Of a stretch of DNA of 37,279 nucleotides, positions 24,239 to 34,608 are shown in pieces (the first letter of the stretch is position 1; every line of letters starts with the position of its first letter). This DNA comes from Segetibacter sp. GTDB taxonomy: Bacteria; Bacteroidota; Bacteroidia; Chitinophagales; Chitinophagaceae. The notes below the pieces were generated by a model that saw nothing but the letters and a program-made list of their open reading frames with translations, did no database searches and was not told where the DNA came from. The DNA lies in contig JAQBNO010000178.1 in assembly GCA_028288485.1 (NCBI GenBank), positions 1 to 37,279 on the forward strand. Reading direction: 5' to 3'. The translations under genes were made by a program, and so were the position numbers.

Positions 24239-25801
24239 TTACGAACTACAGCTTAGCATCGAACAACCCGCCTTTTGGCTCGCCCATCCCGGTCTTTTAA
24301 CAAAAAACTCATCAAAGTTCTTCGAGTAAGGATCTTTCATAGCCTCCTGCAATTTTGTGAAAAGCTGGTCATCTCCTTTCTCCAAATCTTCGATCGACTG
24401 GTGAAGCAGGTAATTCCGCAAAACGAACCTCGGGTTGTTTGCTCTCATTCGCTTCAATGAATCTTTTCGGCTGATAGTATTAGATTTGATTCTTTTTATG
24501 TATGTGGCGATGAAAGCAAAAAGCATTTCTATTTGTTCAGTTCCTGGCTGATTATAAAAGCTGTTTTCAAAATGGTTCATCACATCCCCGGCATTCTCAA
24601 TCGTATCTAATGGAAGGTCGTTGAGTAACTGATAAAAGATGGTCATATCCGGCTTTATTGTACTTAGCATTTGATCCAACTGCCTGAATAAATGTACGTC
24701 GTCTGCCCTGGCTTCATCTAAACCTAGTTTGTTCGCGATCATCGAATAGTATTTGCTCCAGTAGTAATTATCATAAGTATCCAGCACTTTCACCAGCTCA
24801 TCTGTGTTTGCAAATAAAGGCGCAATGGCACCGCCCAGGCAACCGAGGTTCCATTTTGCTATAGAGGGTTGTCTTCCAAAAGCATATCTTCTTCCTGGAA
24901 GATCGGTAGTATTGGGCGTAAAGTTCGGATCGTAGTCATCAACAAAAGAATAAGGACCATAATCAATCGTGAGGCCGAGTATTGACATATTATCTGTATT
25001 CATCACCCCGTGAACAAAACCGACCCTTAGCCACTCAACCATCAGGCTTGCGGTTCGCTCAACTATCTCCTGGTACCAACGCAGGATCTTGTCCTCGCCT
25101 GTAATATGCGGGTAATAGCGTTCAATTGTCCAATCTACCAGTTTTCTCAAATTATCGATTTCATTCCTTGAAGTCGGCATTTCGAAGTTGCCAAAGCGTA
25201 AAAAGCTGGGCGCAACCCTCATCACAATGGCTCCCGGTTCATATTCCGCGTTGCCATCATAAAACATGTCGCGCATTACCCTGTCGCCGGTGCTAACCAG
25301 GCTTAATGCTCTTGTTGTGGGAACTCCCAGGTGATACATGGCCTCGCTCATCAGGTATTCCCGTACCGATGATCGCAAAACCGCACGGCCATCGGCCCTG
25401 CGGCTATAGGGTGTTGGCCCAGCCCCTTTTAACTGCAGTTCCCAAATTTTGCCGGTTGACGTTTCCAATTCTCCGAGGGTTATTGCCCTGCCATCGCCTA
25501 ACTGGCCTGCCCAGTTTCCGAACTGGTGCCCTGCATAACAGGCAGCGTATGGCTGCATTGACGGGTTTACCGCATTTCCGCCGAGTATATTTATTTCGTC
25601 CTGGCCTGATGGCTTTGCTATCTCCAGTTCTTTGGCCAGGTCTTCACTCCATGCAAGCAGTTTAACGTCTCTAACGGGCGTTGGTAATGCTTTACTGTAT
25701 AACATTCCCGGTGTTTGACGTGGGTGTAGCTGGCCACTTTCGTCGCCATCAAAAGTGTTGACAAAGTCGTTCCTAAATTGCATTGATCCCAGGTTTCGCA
25801 T
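24239..25801 (-). CDS. selO: Protein adenylyltransferase SelO (YdiU family), cysteine form
   Basis: A 520-residue pseudokinase-fold enzyme that transfers AMP from ATP to Ser, Thr or Tyr of proteins and is linked to oxidative-stress responses. Visible motifs are QLGDGRAITLGE (about 100-111), K125 in LKGAGPTPYSRRADGRA, and the catalytic/metal segment MNTDNMSILGLTIDYGP with D270, N271 and D280, whose spacing equals that of the characterised Pseudomonas enzyme. The C-terminus ends S-C518-S-S, with Cys at the place of selenocysteine in animal SelO. The first ATG is used; a second in-frame ATG at 25783 (MQFRNDF) is equally plausible. Confidence 0.95.
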   Translation of the reverse strand: MRNLGSMQFRNDFVNTFDGDESGQLHPRQTPGMLYSKALPTPVRDVKLLAWSEDLAKELEIAKPSGQDEINILGGNAVNPSMQPYAACYAGHQFGNWAGQLGDGRAITLGELETSTGKIWELQLKGAGPTPYSRRADGRAVLRSSVREYLMSEAMYHLGVPTTRALSLVSTGDRVMRDMFYDGNAEYEPGAIVMRVAPSFLRFGNFEMPTSRNEIDNLRKLVDWTIERYYPHITGEDKILRWYQEIVERTASLMVEWLRVGFVHGVMNTDNMSILGLTIDYGPYSFVDDYDPNFTPNTTDLPGRRYAFGRQPSIAKWNLGCLGGAIAPLFANTDELVKVLDTYDNYYWSKYYSMIANKLGLDEARADDVHLFRQLDQMLSTIKPDMTIFYQLLNDLPLDTIENAGDVMNHFENSFYNQPGTEQIEMLFAFIATYIKRIKSNTISRKDSLKRMRANNPRFVLRNYLLHQSIEDLEKGDDQLFTKLQEAMKDPYSKNFDEFFVKRPGWASQKAGCSMLSCSS

Positions 25802-26079
25802 AATTTTCGATTAAATAATTCCCTTTTTTTAGATACCTGGCTACGTTACCGTTGGCCAGAGTTTACTGTTCCACTTTTTTATTAAATAAAGTATATGTTA
25901 CTACTTCAATTTCTCTGCCTTTCTTTATTTATTCTGAAAAAGGCGAAAATGTGAAGAAATTGTAACACAGTTGATAGAGCCATTTGTTTACTGAAGCAGT
26001 GTGTAAAATTTAAACGGCTTAAGTATTGCAGACAGAAGCTGCCTCCAGAGTTGTGGATGAACGGGTTGCCACCTCGCCA

Positions 26080-26141
26080 AAGGGATCCGTTCGAACAACG
26101 ATGAAGCTACGAATAACCCAGGCTGGTACACCTAAAAAAAA
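26080..26141 (+). repeat. A-tailed intergenic repeat, CAACGATGA type
   Basis: It contains GTTCGAACAACGATGAAG, then GAATAACCCAGGCTGGTAC and an eight-A tract. It aligns with copy 1 (1120-1178) with small spacing differences. Confidence 0.5.
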
Positions 26142-26284
26142 TTGGGCAGTGTTTAAATTTGCGGCGCGGGTAACAGGTTAACGAGGCAGTAAATTACGTT
26201 TATCTTTCCTTGCCCTTTATACCAGAGCAACTTATAATAGGGCCAACGTGTTAATGTGCAAATAATAAGTCGGCAATAAAACCG

Positions 26285-26311
26285 TTGTAATTCTTGTTTT
26301 TAGTATGTTTG
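26285..26311 (+). promoter_or_regulatory. Candidate promoter of the poly-HAMP kinase
   Basis: TATGTTTG (26304-26311) matches TAnnTTTG exactly; TTG at 26285-26287 lies 16 bases upstream as a -33 element. The -7 element ends 19 bases before the ATG. Confidence 0.5.
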
Positions 26312-26330
26312 ATTTTCAATTTCCATCCAT

Positions 26331-29300
26331 ATGAGTAATGAAACACCTCCATTCACGGCCTCGTCCGATCATATTCTAGATACGCCTGTTGATGATGTAA
26401 CTATTACACCCGCAACGAAAAAAATAACAAAAAAGAAAAGTCTGGTGACTTCACAAAGTGCAGCTTCTGTTGAAGACGAACTTGATACAAGGGAATTGCT
26501 TAAAGTTCTGTCGGAAGTGCGAAACGGAAATTTTGACGTGCGGATGTCAATAGATAAAGTAGGCCTAAGCGGGAAAATATGCGACACGTTGAACGAAATT
26601 ATCTCGTTAAATGAAATTCTCGAAAGGGAATTGATGCTGGCTCGAAATACTATCGGTAAACAGGGCAAGCTAACTCACCGGGTTGAACTACCCAAATATG
26701 CAAGAGGCTCGTGGAACTCTGGAGTAGAATCAATAAACTCACTCATCTCCGACCTTGTTCATCCTACTGTTGAGATTGCCAGTGTAATCAGCTCGGTTGC
26801 AAAAGGCAACCTGTCGCAGGAAATGCCGTTGAAAATAGGTGATCACGTATTGCAGGGAGAATTTAAAAGGATTGCGACCGAGGTTAACGACATGGTGAAG
26901 CAGTTAAACCTGTTTTCCATGGAGGTGACCCGTGTGGCACGTGAGGTGGGATCTGAAGGTAAACTGGGCGGACAGGCGAAAGTAAAAGGTGTGGCTGGTG
27001 TGTGGAAAGACCTCACCGACTCTGTAAACCAGATGGCGGGTAACCTTACGGCACAGGTGAGGAATATTGCGGAAGTGACTACCGCGGTGGCAAAAGGAGA
27101 CTTATCGAAGAAAATTACGGTGGATGTACAGGGTGAGATCCTTGAATTGAAAAATACTATTAACACGATGGTTGACCAGTTGAACTCCTTTTCATCGGAG
27201 GTAACGAGGGTTGCACGTGAGGTAGGTACCGACGGTAAATTGGGTGGACAGGCAGGTGTACCGGGTGTTGCGGGGACGTGGAAGGATTTGACGGACTCTG
27301 TAAACCAGATGGCCTCTAACCTTACAGCCCAGGTAAGAAACATTGCGGAAGTAACAACGGCCGTTGCAAAAGGTGACTTATCGAGGAAAATTACGGTGGA
27401 CGTAAAAGGAGAGATCCTGGAGCTCAAGAATACGATCAACACGATGGTGGACCAGTTGAACTCGTTCTCAGCCGAGGTAACGAGGGTGGCGCGTGAGGTA
27501 GGATCGGAAGGAAAACTGGGTGGACAGGCAACTGTAAAAGGTGTAGGTGGGGTATGGAAAGATTTGACAGAATCAGTAAACCAGATGGGTAGTAACCTTA
27601 CTGCCCAGGTAAGAAATATTGCAGACGTAACTACGGCTGTGGCCAACGGTGACCTTTCGAAAAAGATCACCGTGGATGTGCAGGGAGAGATCCTTGAACT
27701 GAAGAACACCATTAATACCATGGTGGACCAGTTGAACTCTTTTGCCTCGGAGGTAACGAGGGTTGCACTTGAGGTGGGTACAGAAGGTAAATTGGGAGGC
27801 CAGGCTAAAGTAACAGGTGTGGGCGGTACCTGGAAAGACTTGACAGATTCAGTAAACCAGATGGGTAGTAACCTTACTGCCCAGGTAAGAAATATTGCCG
27901 AAGTAACTACGGCTGTGGCAAACGGTGATCTTTCGAAGAAAATTACTGTGGACGTAGCGGGAGAGATCCTGGAACTTAAAAAGACCATCAATACGATGGT
28001 GGACCAGTTGAACTCTTTTGCCTCGGAGGTGACGAGGGTGGCGCTGGAGGTAGGTACAGAAGGTAAACTGGGCGGCCAGGCAAAAGTGCACGGTGTGGGT
28101 GGTACGTGGAAGGATCTGACAGAATCGGTAAACCAGATGGGTAGTAACCTTACTGCCCAGGTTAGAAATATTGCGGATGTGACGACGGCGGTTGCGAAAG
28201 GGGACCTGTCGCGTAAGATAACGGTGGATGTAAAAGGAGAGATCCTCGAGCTAAAGAACACTATTAACACCATGGTTGACCAGTTGAACTCTTTTGGTTC
28301 GGAGGTATTCAGGGTTGCACGTGAGGTGGGTTCTGAAGGTAAACTTGGTGGCCAGGCAGATGTGCCAGGTGTGGAAGGTCTGTGGAAAGATCTGACGGAC
28401 TCGGTGAATAAAATGGCATCTAACCTTACCTCGCAGGTAAGAAATATTGCGGAGGTAACTACAGCCGTCGCCAACGGTGACCTTTCGCGAAAAATTGAGG
28501 TGGACGTTAAAGGCGAGATATTAGAACTTAAAAACACCATTAATACGATGGTGGAACAGTTGAGAGCGTTTGCATCGGAGGTAACGAGGGTTGCCCGTGA
28601 GGTAGGTACGGAAGGTAAACTTGGTGGGCAGGCCCACGTTCCTGGCGTTGGTGGTACATGGAAAGACTTAACCGACTCTGTAAACCAGATGGCCGGTAAC
28701 CTTACTGCACAGGTACGTAACATTGCCGATGTGGCTATTGCGGTGGCAAACGGAGACATGTCGCGGAAGATTACGGTGGACGTGCGGGGAGAGATTTTGC
28801 AATTGAAAGAAACGCTGAATACGATGGTTGACCAGCTTCGTGCCTTCGCTTCGGAAGTAACGAGGGTGGCCCGTGAAGTAGGTACCGATGGTAAACTGGG
28901 TGGACAGGCATTCGTACCGGGAGTAGCTGGTACCTGGAAGGATTTGACTGACTCTGTTAACCACATGACTGGTAACCTGACGTCGCAAGTGCGTAACATT
29001 GCAGAAGTAACAAAGGCCGTGGCTTCGGGTGACCTTTCGAAGAAAGTAACGATCGACGTTAAAGGCGAGATCCTTGATTTAAAAAACACCATTAATACTA
29101 TGGTGGACCAGTTGAACTCATTCGCCTTCGAGGTAACAAGGGTTGCCCGTGAGGTAGGTACCGAAGGTAAACTGGGTGGACAGGCAGAGGTGCAGGGTGT
29201 AGCCGGTACCTGGAAAGACTTGACAGACTCGGTGAACATGATGGCCTCTAACCTTACCAACCAGGTGCGTGGAATTGCAAAGGTAGTAACGGCGGTGGCA

Positions 29301-32300
29301 AGCGGTAACCTGAAACAAAAATTATCCATCGTGTCTCGAGGTGAGGTGGCTCAATTGACGGATACCATCAACGAATTGATTGATACCCTTGCTGTATTTG
29401 CTGACCAGGTAACAACAGTTGCCCGTGAGGTGGGAGTGGATGGAAGATTGGGTGGACAGGCAAGTGTGCCGGCGGCTTCGGGGACATGGAAAGATTTGAC
29501 AGAGAACGTTAACCAGTTGGCGGAAAACCTCACAACGCAGGTGCGTGCGATCTCTGAGGTGGCCTCTGCGGTAACAAAGGGTGATCTGACCCAGATGATT
29601 CGTGTGGAAGCAAAAGGTGAAGTGGAAGAACTGAAAGATACGATCAACCAGATGATCGCCAACCTGAAAGAAACGACGTTGTTGAACCAGGAACAGGACT
29701 GGTTGAAGTCGAACCTCGCGAAGTTTACGCAGATGTTGCAGGGACAGAAGGATCTGAATACGGTAACACGCCGAATTCTTTCTGAACTTGCCCAGGTGGT
29801 AAATGCACAGCAGGGTATGTTCTATATCCTGGAACAAAGCGAAGAACAGAAAAACCAAAAATTGAAACTGTTTGCTTCTTATGCGCATAATAACCTTCTT
29901 GATATGAACAGGGAATTTGCCCTGGGAGAAGGTCTTGTTGGACAGTGTGCGGCAAACAAGGAAAGAATTCTATTATCTAACCTACCTAAGAATTATATAA
30001 AAATTGGTTCAGGTTTGGGTGAAGCCGTTCCTGCCAACCTGATCGTTTTACCGGTATTATTCGAAACTGAAATTAAGGCGGTAATTGAACTGGCTTCATT
30101 TGACAACTTTAGTGAAACACACTTAGACTTCTTAAGCCAGCTTACAGAAAGTATCGGTATCGTATTAAATACGATCGAAGCGAACTCAAGAACGGAAGAT
30201 CTGCTTGAACAGTCACAATCGTTAGCAGATGAATTAAGAAGAACGAACGAAGAATTACAGGATAAAGCTCACCTGCTGGTGAAGCAAAAGGAAGAGGTGG
30301 AAGCGAAGAACAAAGAGGTGGAAGATGCAAGGAAATCGCTGGAGGAAAAGGCAGAACAGCTCCAGTTAACCTCCAAATACAAATCGGAGTTCCTTGCAAA
30401 CATGTCGCACGAGCTACGTACACCGCTTAACTCGCTGTTAATACTGGCGCAACAATTGTTTGAGAACCATGAAGGAAACCTGTCGGAGAAACAAGTGCAG
30501 TATGCCAAAACAATCCATAGCTGTGGTGACGACCTTATTCAACTGATCAACGACATTCTTGATTTGTCTAAAATTGAGTCAGGTTATATATCTACACATT
30601 TCATCCATGTTCGCTTCAATGAAATTGCTTCGTTTGTAGAAACAACCTTCAAGCACATTTCAGAAAATAAGAACCTTAAGTTCAACATTGAAATGGATAA
30701 GGAGTTACCCGGAAGCCTTGAGACCGACGTTCAACGCCTTAACCAGATACTTAAAAACCTCCTTTCAAATGCCTTTAAATTTACTGATAAAGGTGAAGTA
30801 AAACTAAGGGTCTACGAAGCAAACCGCAATTGGAAACTGATGAACCCGAGCCTGGATAATGCAAGCAGGGTAGTCGCATTCGAAATAAAAGACACCGGGA
30901 TAGGTATTTCAAAAGACAAGCAGAACATTATATTCGAAGCCTTCCAGCAGGCAGAAGGTTCAACGAGCCGGAAATATGGTGGAACTGGTTTAGGACTTTC
31001 TATCAGCCGCGGACTCGCAGACCTCCTGGGTGGAACAATTGAACTGGAAAGCGAAGTAGGAAGAGGAAGCACCTTTACATTATTCCTCCCTACGGAATAT
31101 AACCCTTCGCTTCTTAAAAAAGAAAAGCAAAGCAGCCTTAAAATAAGCCAGTATGAATTGGCCCACAACGATGAAAAGCTGAGTATTCAGTCTGTTCCGA
31201 CTATTAAGATCTCAGAACCGAAAGAACTGGAAGTTCTAAATGAAATAATCAATGAGTCAGGTGACGACCGCAATAATATTGTGAGTTCCGATAAGGTTGT
31301 ATTGGTTATTGAAGATGACGTCAGGTTTGCACGAATCATGATTGAAAAAGCACACGAAAAAGGTTTGAAGGTAGTCGTGGCTTCTACTTTTGGAGAAGTT
31401 TTTGACCTGGCAAACCGTTTCAGGCCAATAGCTGTAACGTTAGATGTCAAACTACCGGATGCAAGCGGCTGGAAAATCCTGGATCTCTTTAAGAATGATG
31501 TCAACTTTCGCCACATCCCCGTTCATTTAATTTCAGGTGAAGAAAACCGCTTGTTGGCAATGCAACGTGCAGCAAGGAGCTTCCAGTTGAAGCCATTAAA
31601 AAATGAAGCTTTAACGGTTTTATTTACCGACGTACTCGAGTATTCTGAACGCAGCCCTAAAAGAGTATTGGTCGTTGAAGACAACGAATTAGACTCGTCA
31701 CAAATAGCTAAGATGTTAGCCAACGATAGCCTGGTTGAAATAGAAATTGCTTCAACCGGTAAGCAGGCACTGGAGATGATCAGGGAAAATGTGTACGATT
31801 GTATTACCGTAGATTATATGCTACCTGATATCACAGGAATGGCGTTTGTGACCGAAATTAATTCTATCAAGAAGTTGCAGATGACACCTGTCCTGATCTA
31901 TTCTGCAAAAGACTTTTCTCCGAAAGAAAAAACCCAGTTAAAACAGTACGCCAACCGTATTCTTTTAAAAGATGTGAACTCCCTTGAGTTGTTGCTTGAA
32001 GAAGTTGTGTTGCACTTGCACATCAACCAGCAAGACCTGTTGCCGGAAAAGCGGAAGATCATCGAGAATTTAAAGTCGAGGGAAGATGTACTGGCAGGAA
32101 AAACAGTATTGGTGGTGGATGACGATGTTCGTAACCTGTTTGCACTAACTACCGCATTTGAGCGTTATAACATAAATGCCATCACTGCTGAAAGCGGCCA
32201 GGAGGCAATTAACCTGTTAACCGAAAATAACAGTGTCGATATTGTGCTCATGGATATCATGATGCCGGAAATGGATGGTTACGAAACAACGCAGAAAATA

Positions 32301-32465
32301 AGACGTGAACATAAAAACACGAATCTGCCAATTATAGCAGTTACCGCGAAAGCGATGAAAGGCGACAGGGAAAAATGTATTGATGCAGGAGCTTCAGATT
32401 ATATAACCAAACCGGTTAAGATCGACCAGCTACTTTCGTTAATGCGTGTATGGTTGTACAAATAA
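26331..32465 (+). CDS. Poly-HAMP soluble hybrid histidine kinase with GAF and three receivers
   Basis: A 2044-residue cytoplasmic protein. After a short disordered N-terminus there are three HAMP-like modules (about 50-190), then ten tandem units of exactly 92 residues (195-1114), each a pair of HAMP modules ([18 protein letters not shown]; then [17 protein letters not shown]), giving about 23 HAMPs. A GAF domain (about 1130-1285) and coiled coil lead to H1360 ([13 protein letters not shown]) and an ATPase domain ([16 protein letters not shown]). Three receivers follow with phospho-acceptors D1705, D1828 and D1975. There are no membrane segments. The architecture recalls group III (Nik1/Os-1) fungal osmosensor kinases, in which the HAMP array is the sensor. 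Three receivers allow internal phosphorelay. The next gene is a receiver-kinase on the same strand. Confidence 0.97.
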   Translation: MSNETPPFTASSDHILDTPVDDVTITPATKKITKKKSLVTSQSAASVEDELDTRELLKVLSEVRNGNFDVRMSIDKVGLSGKICDTLNEIISLNEILERELMLARNTIGKQGKLTHRVELPKYARGSWNSGVESINSLISDLVHPTVEIASVISSVAKGNLSQEMPLKIGDHVLQGEFKRIATEVNDMVKQLNLFSMEVTRVAREVGSEGKLGGQAKVKGVAGVWKDLTDSVNQMAGNLTAQVRNIAEVTTAVAKGDLSKKITVDVQGEILELKNTINTMVDQLNSFSSEVTRVAREVGTDGKLGGQAGVPGVAGTWKDLTDSVNQMASNLTAQVRNIAEVTTAVAKGDLSRKITVDVKGEILELKNTINTMVDQLNSFSAEVTRVAREVGSEGKLGGQATVKGVGGVWKDLTESVNQMGSNLTAQVRNIADVTTAVANGDLSKKITVDVQGEILELKNTINTMVDQLNSFASEVTRVALEVGTEGKLGGQAKVTGVGGTWKDLTDSVNQMGSNLTAQVRNIAEVTTAVANGDLSKKITVDVAGEILELKKTINTMVDQLNSFASEVTRVALEVGTEGKLGGQAKVHGVGGTWKDLTESVNQMGSNLTAQVRNIADVTTAVAKGDLSRKITVDVKGEILELKNTINTMVDQLNSFGSEVFRVAREVGSEGKLGGQADVPGVEGLWKDLTDSVNKMASNLTSQVRNIAEVTTAVANGDLSRKIEVDVKGEILELKNTINTMVEQLRAFASEVTRVAREVGTEGKLGGQAHVPGVGGTWKDLTDSVNQMAGNLTAQVRNIADVAIAVANGDMSRKITVDVRGEILQLKETLNTMVDQLRAFASEVTRVAREVGTDGKLGGQAFVPGVAGTWKDLTDSVNHMTGNLTSQVRNIAEVTKAVASGDLSKKVTIDVKGEILDLKNTINTMVDQLNSFAFEVTRVAREVGTEGKLGGQAEVQGVAGTWKDLTDSVNMMASNLTNQVRGIAKVVTAVASGNLKQKLSIVSRGEVAQLTDTINELIDTLAVFADQVTTVAREVGVDGRLGGQASVPAASGTWKDLTENVNQLAENLTTQVRAISEVASAVTKGDLTQMIRVEAKGEVEELKDTINQMIANLKETTLLNQEQDWLKSNLAKFTQMLQGQKDLNTVTRRILSELAQVVNAQQGMFYILEQSEEQKNQKLKLFASYAHNNLLDMNREFALGEGLVGQCAANKERILLSNLPKNYIKIGSGLGEAVPANLIVLPVLFETEIKAVIELASFDNFSETHLDFLSQLTESIGIVLNTIEANSRTEDLLEQSQSLADELRRTNEELQDKAHLLVKQKEEVEAKNKEVEDARKSLEEKAEQLQLTSKYKSEFLANMSHELRTPLNSLLILAQQLFENHEGNLSEKQVQYAKTIHSCGDDLIQLINDILDLSKIESGYISTHFIHVRFNEIASFVETTFKHISENKNLKFNIEMDKELPGSLETDVQRLNQILKNLLSNAFKFTDKGEVKLRVYEANRNWKLMNPSLDNASRVVAFEIKDTGIGISKDKQNIIFEAFQQAEGSTSRKYGGTGLGLSISRGLADLLGGTIELESEVGRGSTFTLFLPTEYNPSLLKKEKQSSLKISQYELAHNDEKLSIQSVPTIKISEPKELEVLNEIINESGDDRNNIVSSDKVVLVIEDDVRFARIMIEKAHEKGLKVVVASTFGEVFDLANRFRPIAVTLDVKLPDASGWKILDLFKNDVNFRHIPVHLISGEENRLLAMQRAARSFQLKPLKNEALTVLFTDVLEYSERSPKRVLVVEDNELDSSQIAKMLANDSLVEIEIASTGKQALEMIRENVYDCITVDYMLPDITGMAFVTEINSIKKLQMTPVLIYSAKDFSPKEKTQLKQYANRILLKDVNSLELLLEEVVLHLHINQQDLLPEKRKIIENLKSREDVLAGKTVLVVDDDVRNLFALTTAFERYNINAITAESGQEAINLLTENNSVDIVLMDIMMPEMDGYETTQKIRREHKNTNLPIIAVTAKAMKGDREKCIDAGASDYITKPVKIDQLLSLMRVWLYK
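26913..29672 (+). repeat. In-gene tandem array, ten 276-bp units
   Basis: Ten head-to-tail 276-bp units, all in frame and with no length change (92 codons each). Units 1-8 are very similar; units 9 and 10 are the most diverged. This DNA is a likely site for recombination, copy-number change and assembly error. Confidence 0.95.
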
Positions 32466-32512
32466 GATTTATTTCGGGAATATTGTTTCCGAAAGGATGG
32501 ATTGGGACAATA

Positions 32513-32571
32513 TTTTTTTTGAGCCAGGTAATATTGCGGGTATGATTCATCGTTGCCTCCGATACAACGGA
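32513..32571 (-). repeat. A-tailed intergenic repeat, GGCAACGATGA type
   Basis: The minus strand reads CGGAGGCAACGATGAATC, then GCAATATTACCTGGCTC and eight A residues. The end CCTGGCTCAAAAAAA recurs at 37257-37279. Confidence 0.55.
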
Positions 32572-32654
32572 GCGGTTCCAGGTAGTTTTTCATAGCAGCC
32601 CGGAACCAGAGCTTAGTCAAAGGGTAACCCGGGCCTCACGAAGGATCACACTCG

Positions 32655-32687
32655 GGCACAGTTTGTAGCCGTTTGACAAACTGTACC
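32655..32687. repeat. Inverted repeat upstream of the receiver-kinase gene
   Basis: ACAGTTTGT (32658-32666) and ACAAACTGT (32676-32684) are a perfect 9-bp inverted pair with a 9-base loop, extended by GG/CC pairs. It lies 40 bases upstream of the ATG at 32723 and could be an operator or an mRNA hairpin. There is no T-tract. Confidence 0.5.
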
Positions 32688-32722
32688 GGGTTTTGCGAAG
32701 CAAACTATAAGAACCAAGTATA

Positions 32723-34024
32723 ATGGAATTCGGAAAAGTAAAAGAAGTTGATAAAACAGAGATAAAAATTCTTGTAGTAGATGACAGGGAAGATAATATA
32801 TTGTCTATAGAGACTATTCTTGAAAGAGAGGGCTATAACATTGTTAAAGCCCTCTCTGGTAGAGGCGCACTTAAAATTTTGTTGAACCAGCACGACTTTA
32901 CGCTCATTTTAATGGACGTTCAAATGCCCGACATGAACGGTTTTGAAACCGCCGCTCTCATTTACGAACGGGAGAAACTGCGCCACATCCCTATCATTTT
33001 CATAACCGCTCATGACTATGGAGAAGAGAATATTTTTAAAGGGTATAAAACAGGGGGCGTAGATTATATATACAAACCATATAACCCAGACCTGTTACGC
33101 TACAAGGTGAGCGTGTATGTAGAGTTATATAGAAAAAATCACCTGTTACTGCAACAGGAGCGGATATTAAAGGCAGTAAATAAAAACCTGGAAAAAGAAA
33201 TTGAAGAACGAAAGGTCATACAGGATAAGATCATCCAACTTAACAGGCAATTAATTGAAAATAATGCGCGGTTAAAAACTACCAACGAAGAACTCGACCG
33301 TTTTGCGTACGTAGCTTCACACGACCTGCAAGAACCGTTGCGGAAGATCCTGATATTCAGCGATAAGGTCTCCTCTAAATTTCTGGAAGAAGGTGACCTG
33401 GAAGTTAAAAGCTATTTACAAAAAATTGCAAGATCATCTCAAAGAATGCAGCAACTCATCAACGACTTGTTGAAGTTCTCTAGGCACACCAACGACGATT
33501 TCTGTTTCGAAGAAACAGATCTTAACGAAATTGTTAAAGAAGTGCTGGTAGATCTGGAACTGGAAATTCAGCAAAAGAACGCGGAGATCTTCACTAAAAA
33601 GCTGCCCGTAATAAGGGCCATACCTACACAAATTTCGCAGTTATTCCAGAACATCATCAGCAATTCGTTGAAGTTTTGTAAAGGTGACTGTGTGCCCCGG
33701 ATCTTCATTGAAACAGAAGAAATTAGGGGCAGCGAAATTGATGGCATCGAAAGAGAATTGGAAAATGAAAAGTTCCTGCGTATACACTTCCGCGACAACG
33801 GGATTGGCTTCGACGAAAAATATGCAGAGGATATTTTTGTTGTTTTTAAGCGACTACACAGCTACCATGAATTTGAAGGAACCGGCATCGGGTTATCGAT
33901 TTGTAAAAAGATTGTAGAGAAACATAACGGCAACATTCATGTAAAAAGCAAATTAAATGAAGGATCAACGTTTGTTGTAACACTGCCACTAACGTTGCCG
34001 GTTTTGGAAAAAGACTGTTTGTAG
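32723..34024 (+). CDS. Receiver-histidine kinase (REC-HisKA-HATPase)
   Basis: A 433-residue soluble protein. Residues 14-130 are a receiver domain (acidic D20-D21, phospho-acceptor D65 in LILMDVQMP, lysine in YIYKPYNP). A coiled linker follows, then H200 in ASHDLQEPLRKI and an ATPase domain (DNGIGF, GTGIGLSIC). With the receiver at the N-terminus, phosphate from another kinase would control this kinase. It begins 257 bases after the poly-HAMP kinase, whose receivers could be in the same relay. There is no DNA-binding domain. Confidence 0.95.
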   Translation: MEFGKVKEVDKTEIKILVVDDREDNILSIETILEREGYNIVKALSGRGALKILLNQHDFTLILMDVQMPDMNGFETAALIYEREKLRHIPIIFITAHDYGEENIFKGYKTGGVDYIYKPYNPDLLRYKVSVYVELYRKNHLLLQQERILKAVNKNLEKEIEERKVIQDKIIQLNRQLIENNARLKTTNEELDRFAYVASHDLQEPLRKILIFSDKVSSKFLEEGDLEVKSYLQKIARSSQRMQQLINDLLKFSRHTNDDFCFEETDLNEIVKEVLVDLELEIQQKNAEIFTKKLPVIRAIPTQISQLFQNIISNSLKFCKGDCVPRIFIETEEIRGSEIDGIERELENEKFLRIHFRDNGIGFDEKYAEDIFVVFKRLHSYHEFEGTGIGLSICKKIVEKHNGNIHVKSKLNEGSTFVVTLPLTLPVLEKDCL

Positions 34025-34608
34025 AAAGTTGACAGATGGCATGACAGCCGGTATTTAATGGATGACTTTTGGCAGTTGACCGGTGACGGTTGAAGATGAG
34101 CAGAAGACTGTCGACAGAGACCGGCAAACGGATTATCGATATATGATTGCATGACCGTTGGCCGTAAAATGTTTCCAGGAACACTGCTATGTATAATTCT
34201 TGCTAAACCCGGCCGGCCGCTATGAAAAGATAACGTACAAGTGAGTGACACAACCGGGGCAGAATTGGAAAACATAAGCCGGTACAAAAAACTAACAGCA
34301 TAGATTCAAAATTGCCCTTTAATTGATATTGCCTGAACATTTGCCTCCGATGTAGGGGCGCCCCGAAGAAATATAAAGCAATAGAAACTGATTTCCTACT
34401 GTTTCTACCCGCACTTCTATATTACCACCCACATTAAATTTATTGCGATCTGTTTTAAGATTTGTATCTTAACTATCACATTTCCAAAAGATAATGAAAA
34501 TTAGCGTTATTTGTGGCAGGTGGAATTTGAGGTATAACGGAACATTTTGTGATTGATCTTGCAATAAGACATTCAATGCTTGGTTTACACTTACATTATT
34601 AAAGTTTG
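34025..34608. other. Intergenic region upstream of the outer-membrane protein gene
   Basis: A 584-base gap holding one A-tailed repeat (34235-34291). The first 100 bases have repeated GTTGAC/GGTTGA-like words. No gene, RNA or clear promoter is seen; ATTAAAGTTTG just before the ATG is near but not equal to the -7 consensus. Confidence 0.45.
34235..34291 (+). repeat. A-tailed ~58-bp intergenic repeat, GTACAAG type
   Basis: It begins GTACAAGTGAGTGACACAAC, then CGGGGC, and ends CATAAGCCGGTACAAAAAA. Together with 22584-22641 and 5861-5918 it gives the best definition of the unit. Confidence 0.75.

Larger units (their letters stand above)
25802..26330. other. Divergent intergenic region (selO / poly-HAMP kinase)
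   Basis: A 529-base region with the promoters of two divergent genes and one A-tailed repeat (26080-26141). A candidate promoter for the kinase is at 26285-26311. I find no small gene or structured RNA. Confidence 0.5.

Noticed and set aside
26843-29329. An 828-codon open frame on the minus strand inside the poly-HAMP kinase gene
   Set aside because: It is the antisense of the tandem HAMP units; its repeated composition mirrors the sense repeat and it shows no recognisable domain. It is open because each 276-bp unit has the same codon pattern.
26913-29672. Possible CRISPR-like array, given the regular repeats
   Set aside because: Units are 276 bp, in frame, without unique spacers, and encode HAMP modules.
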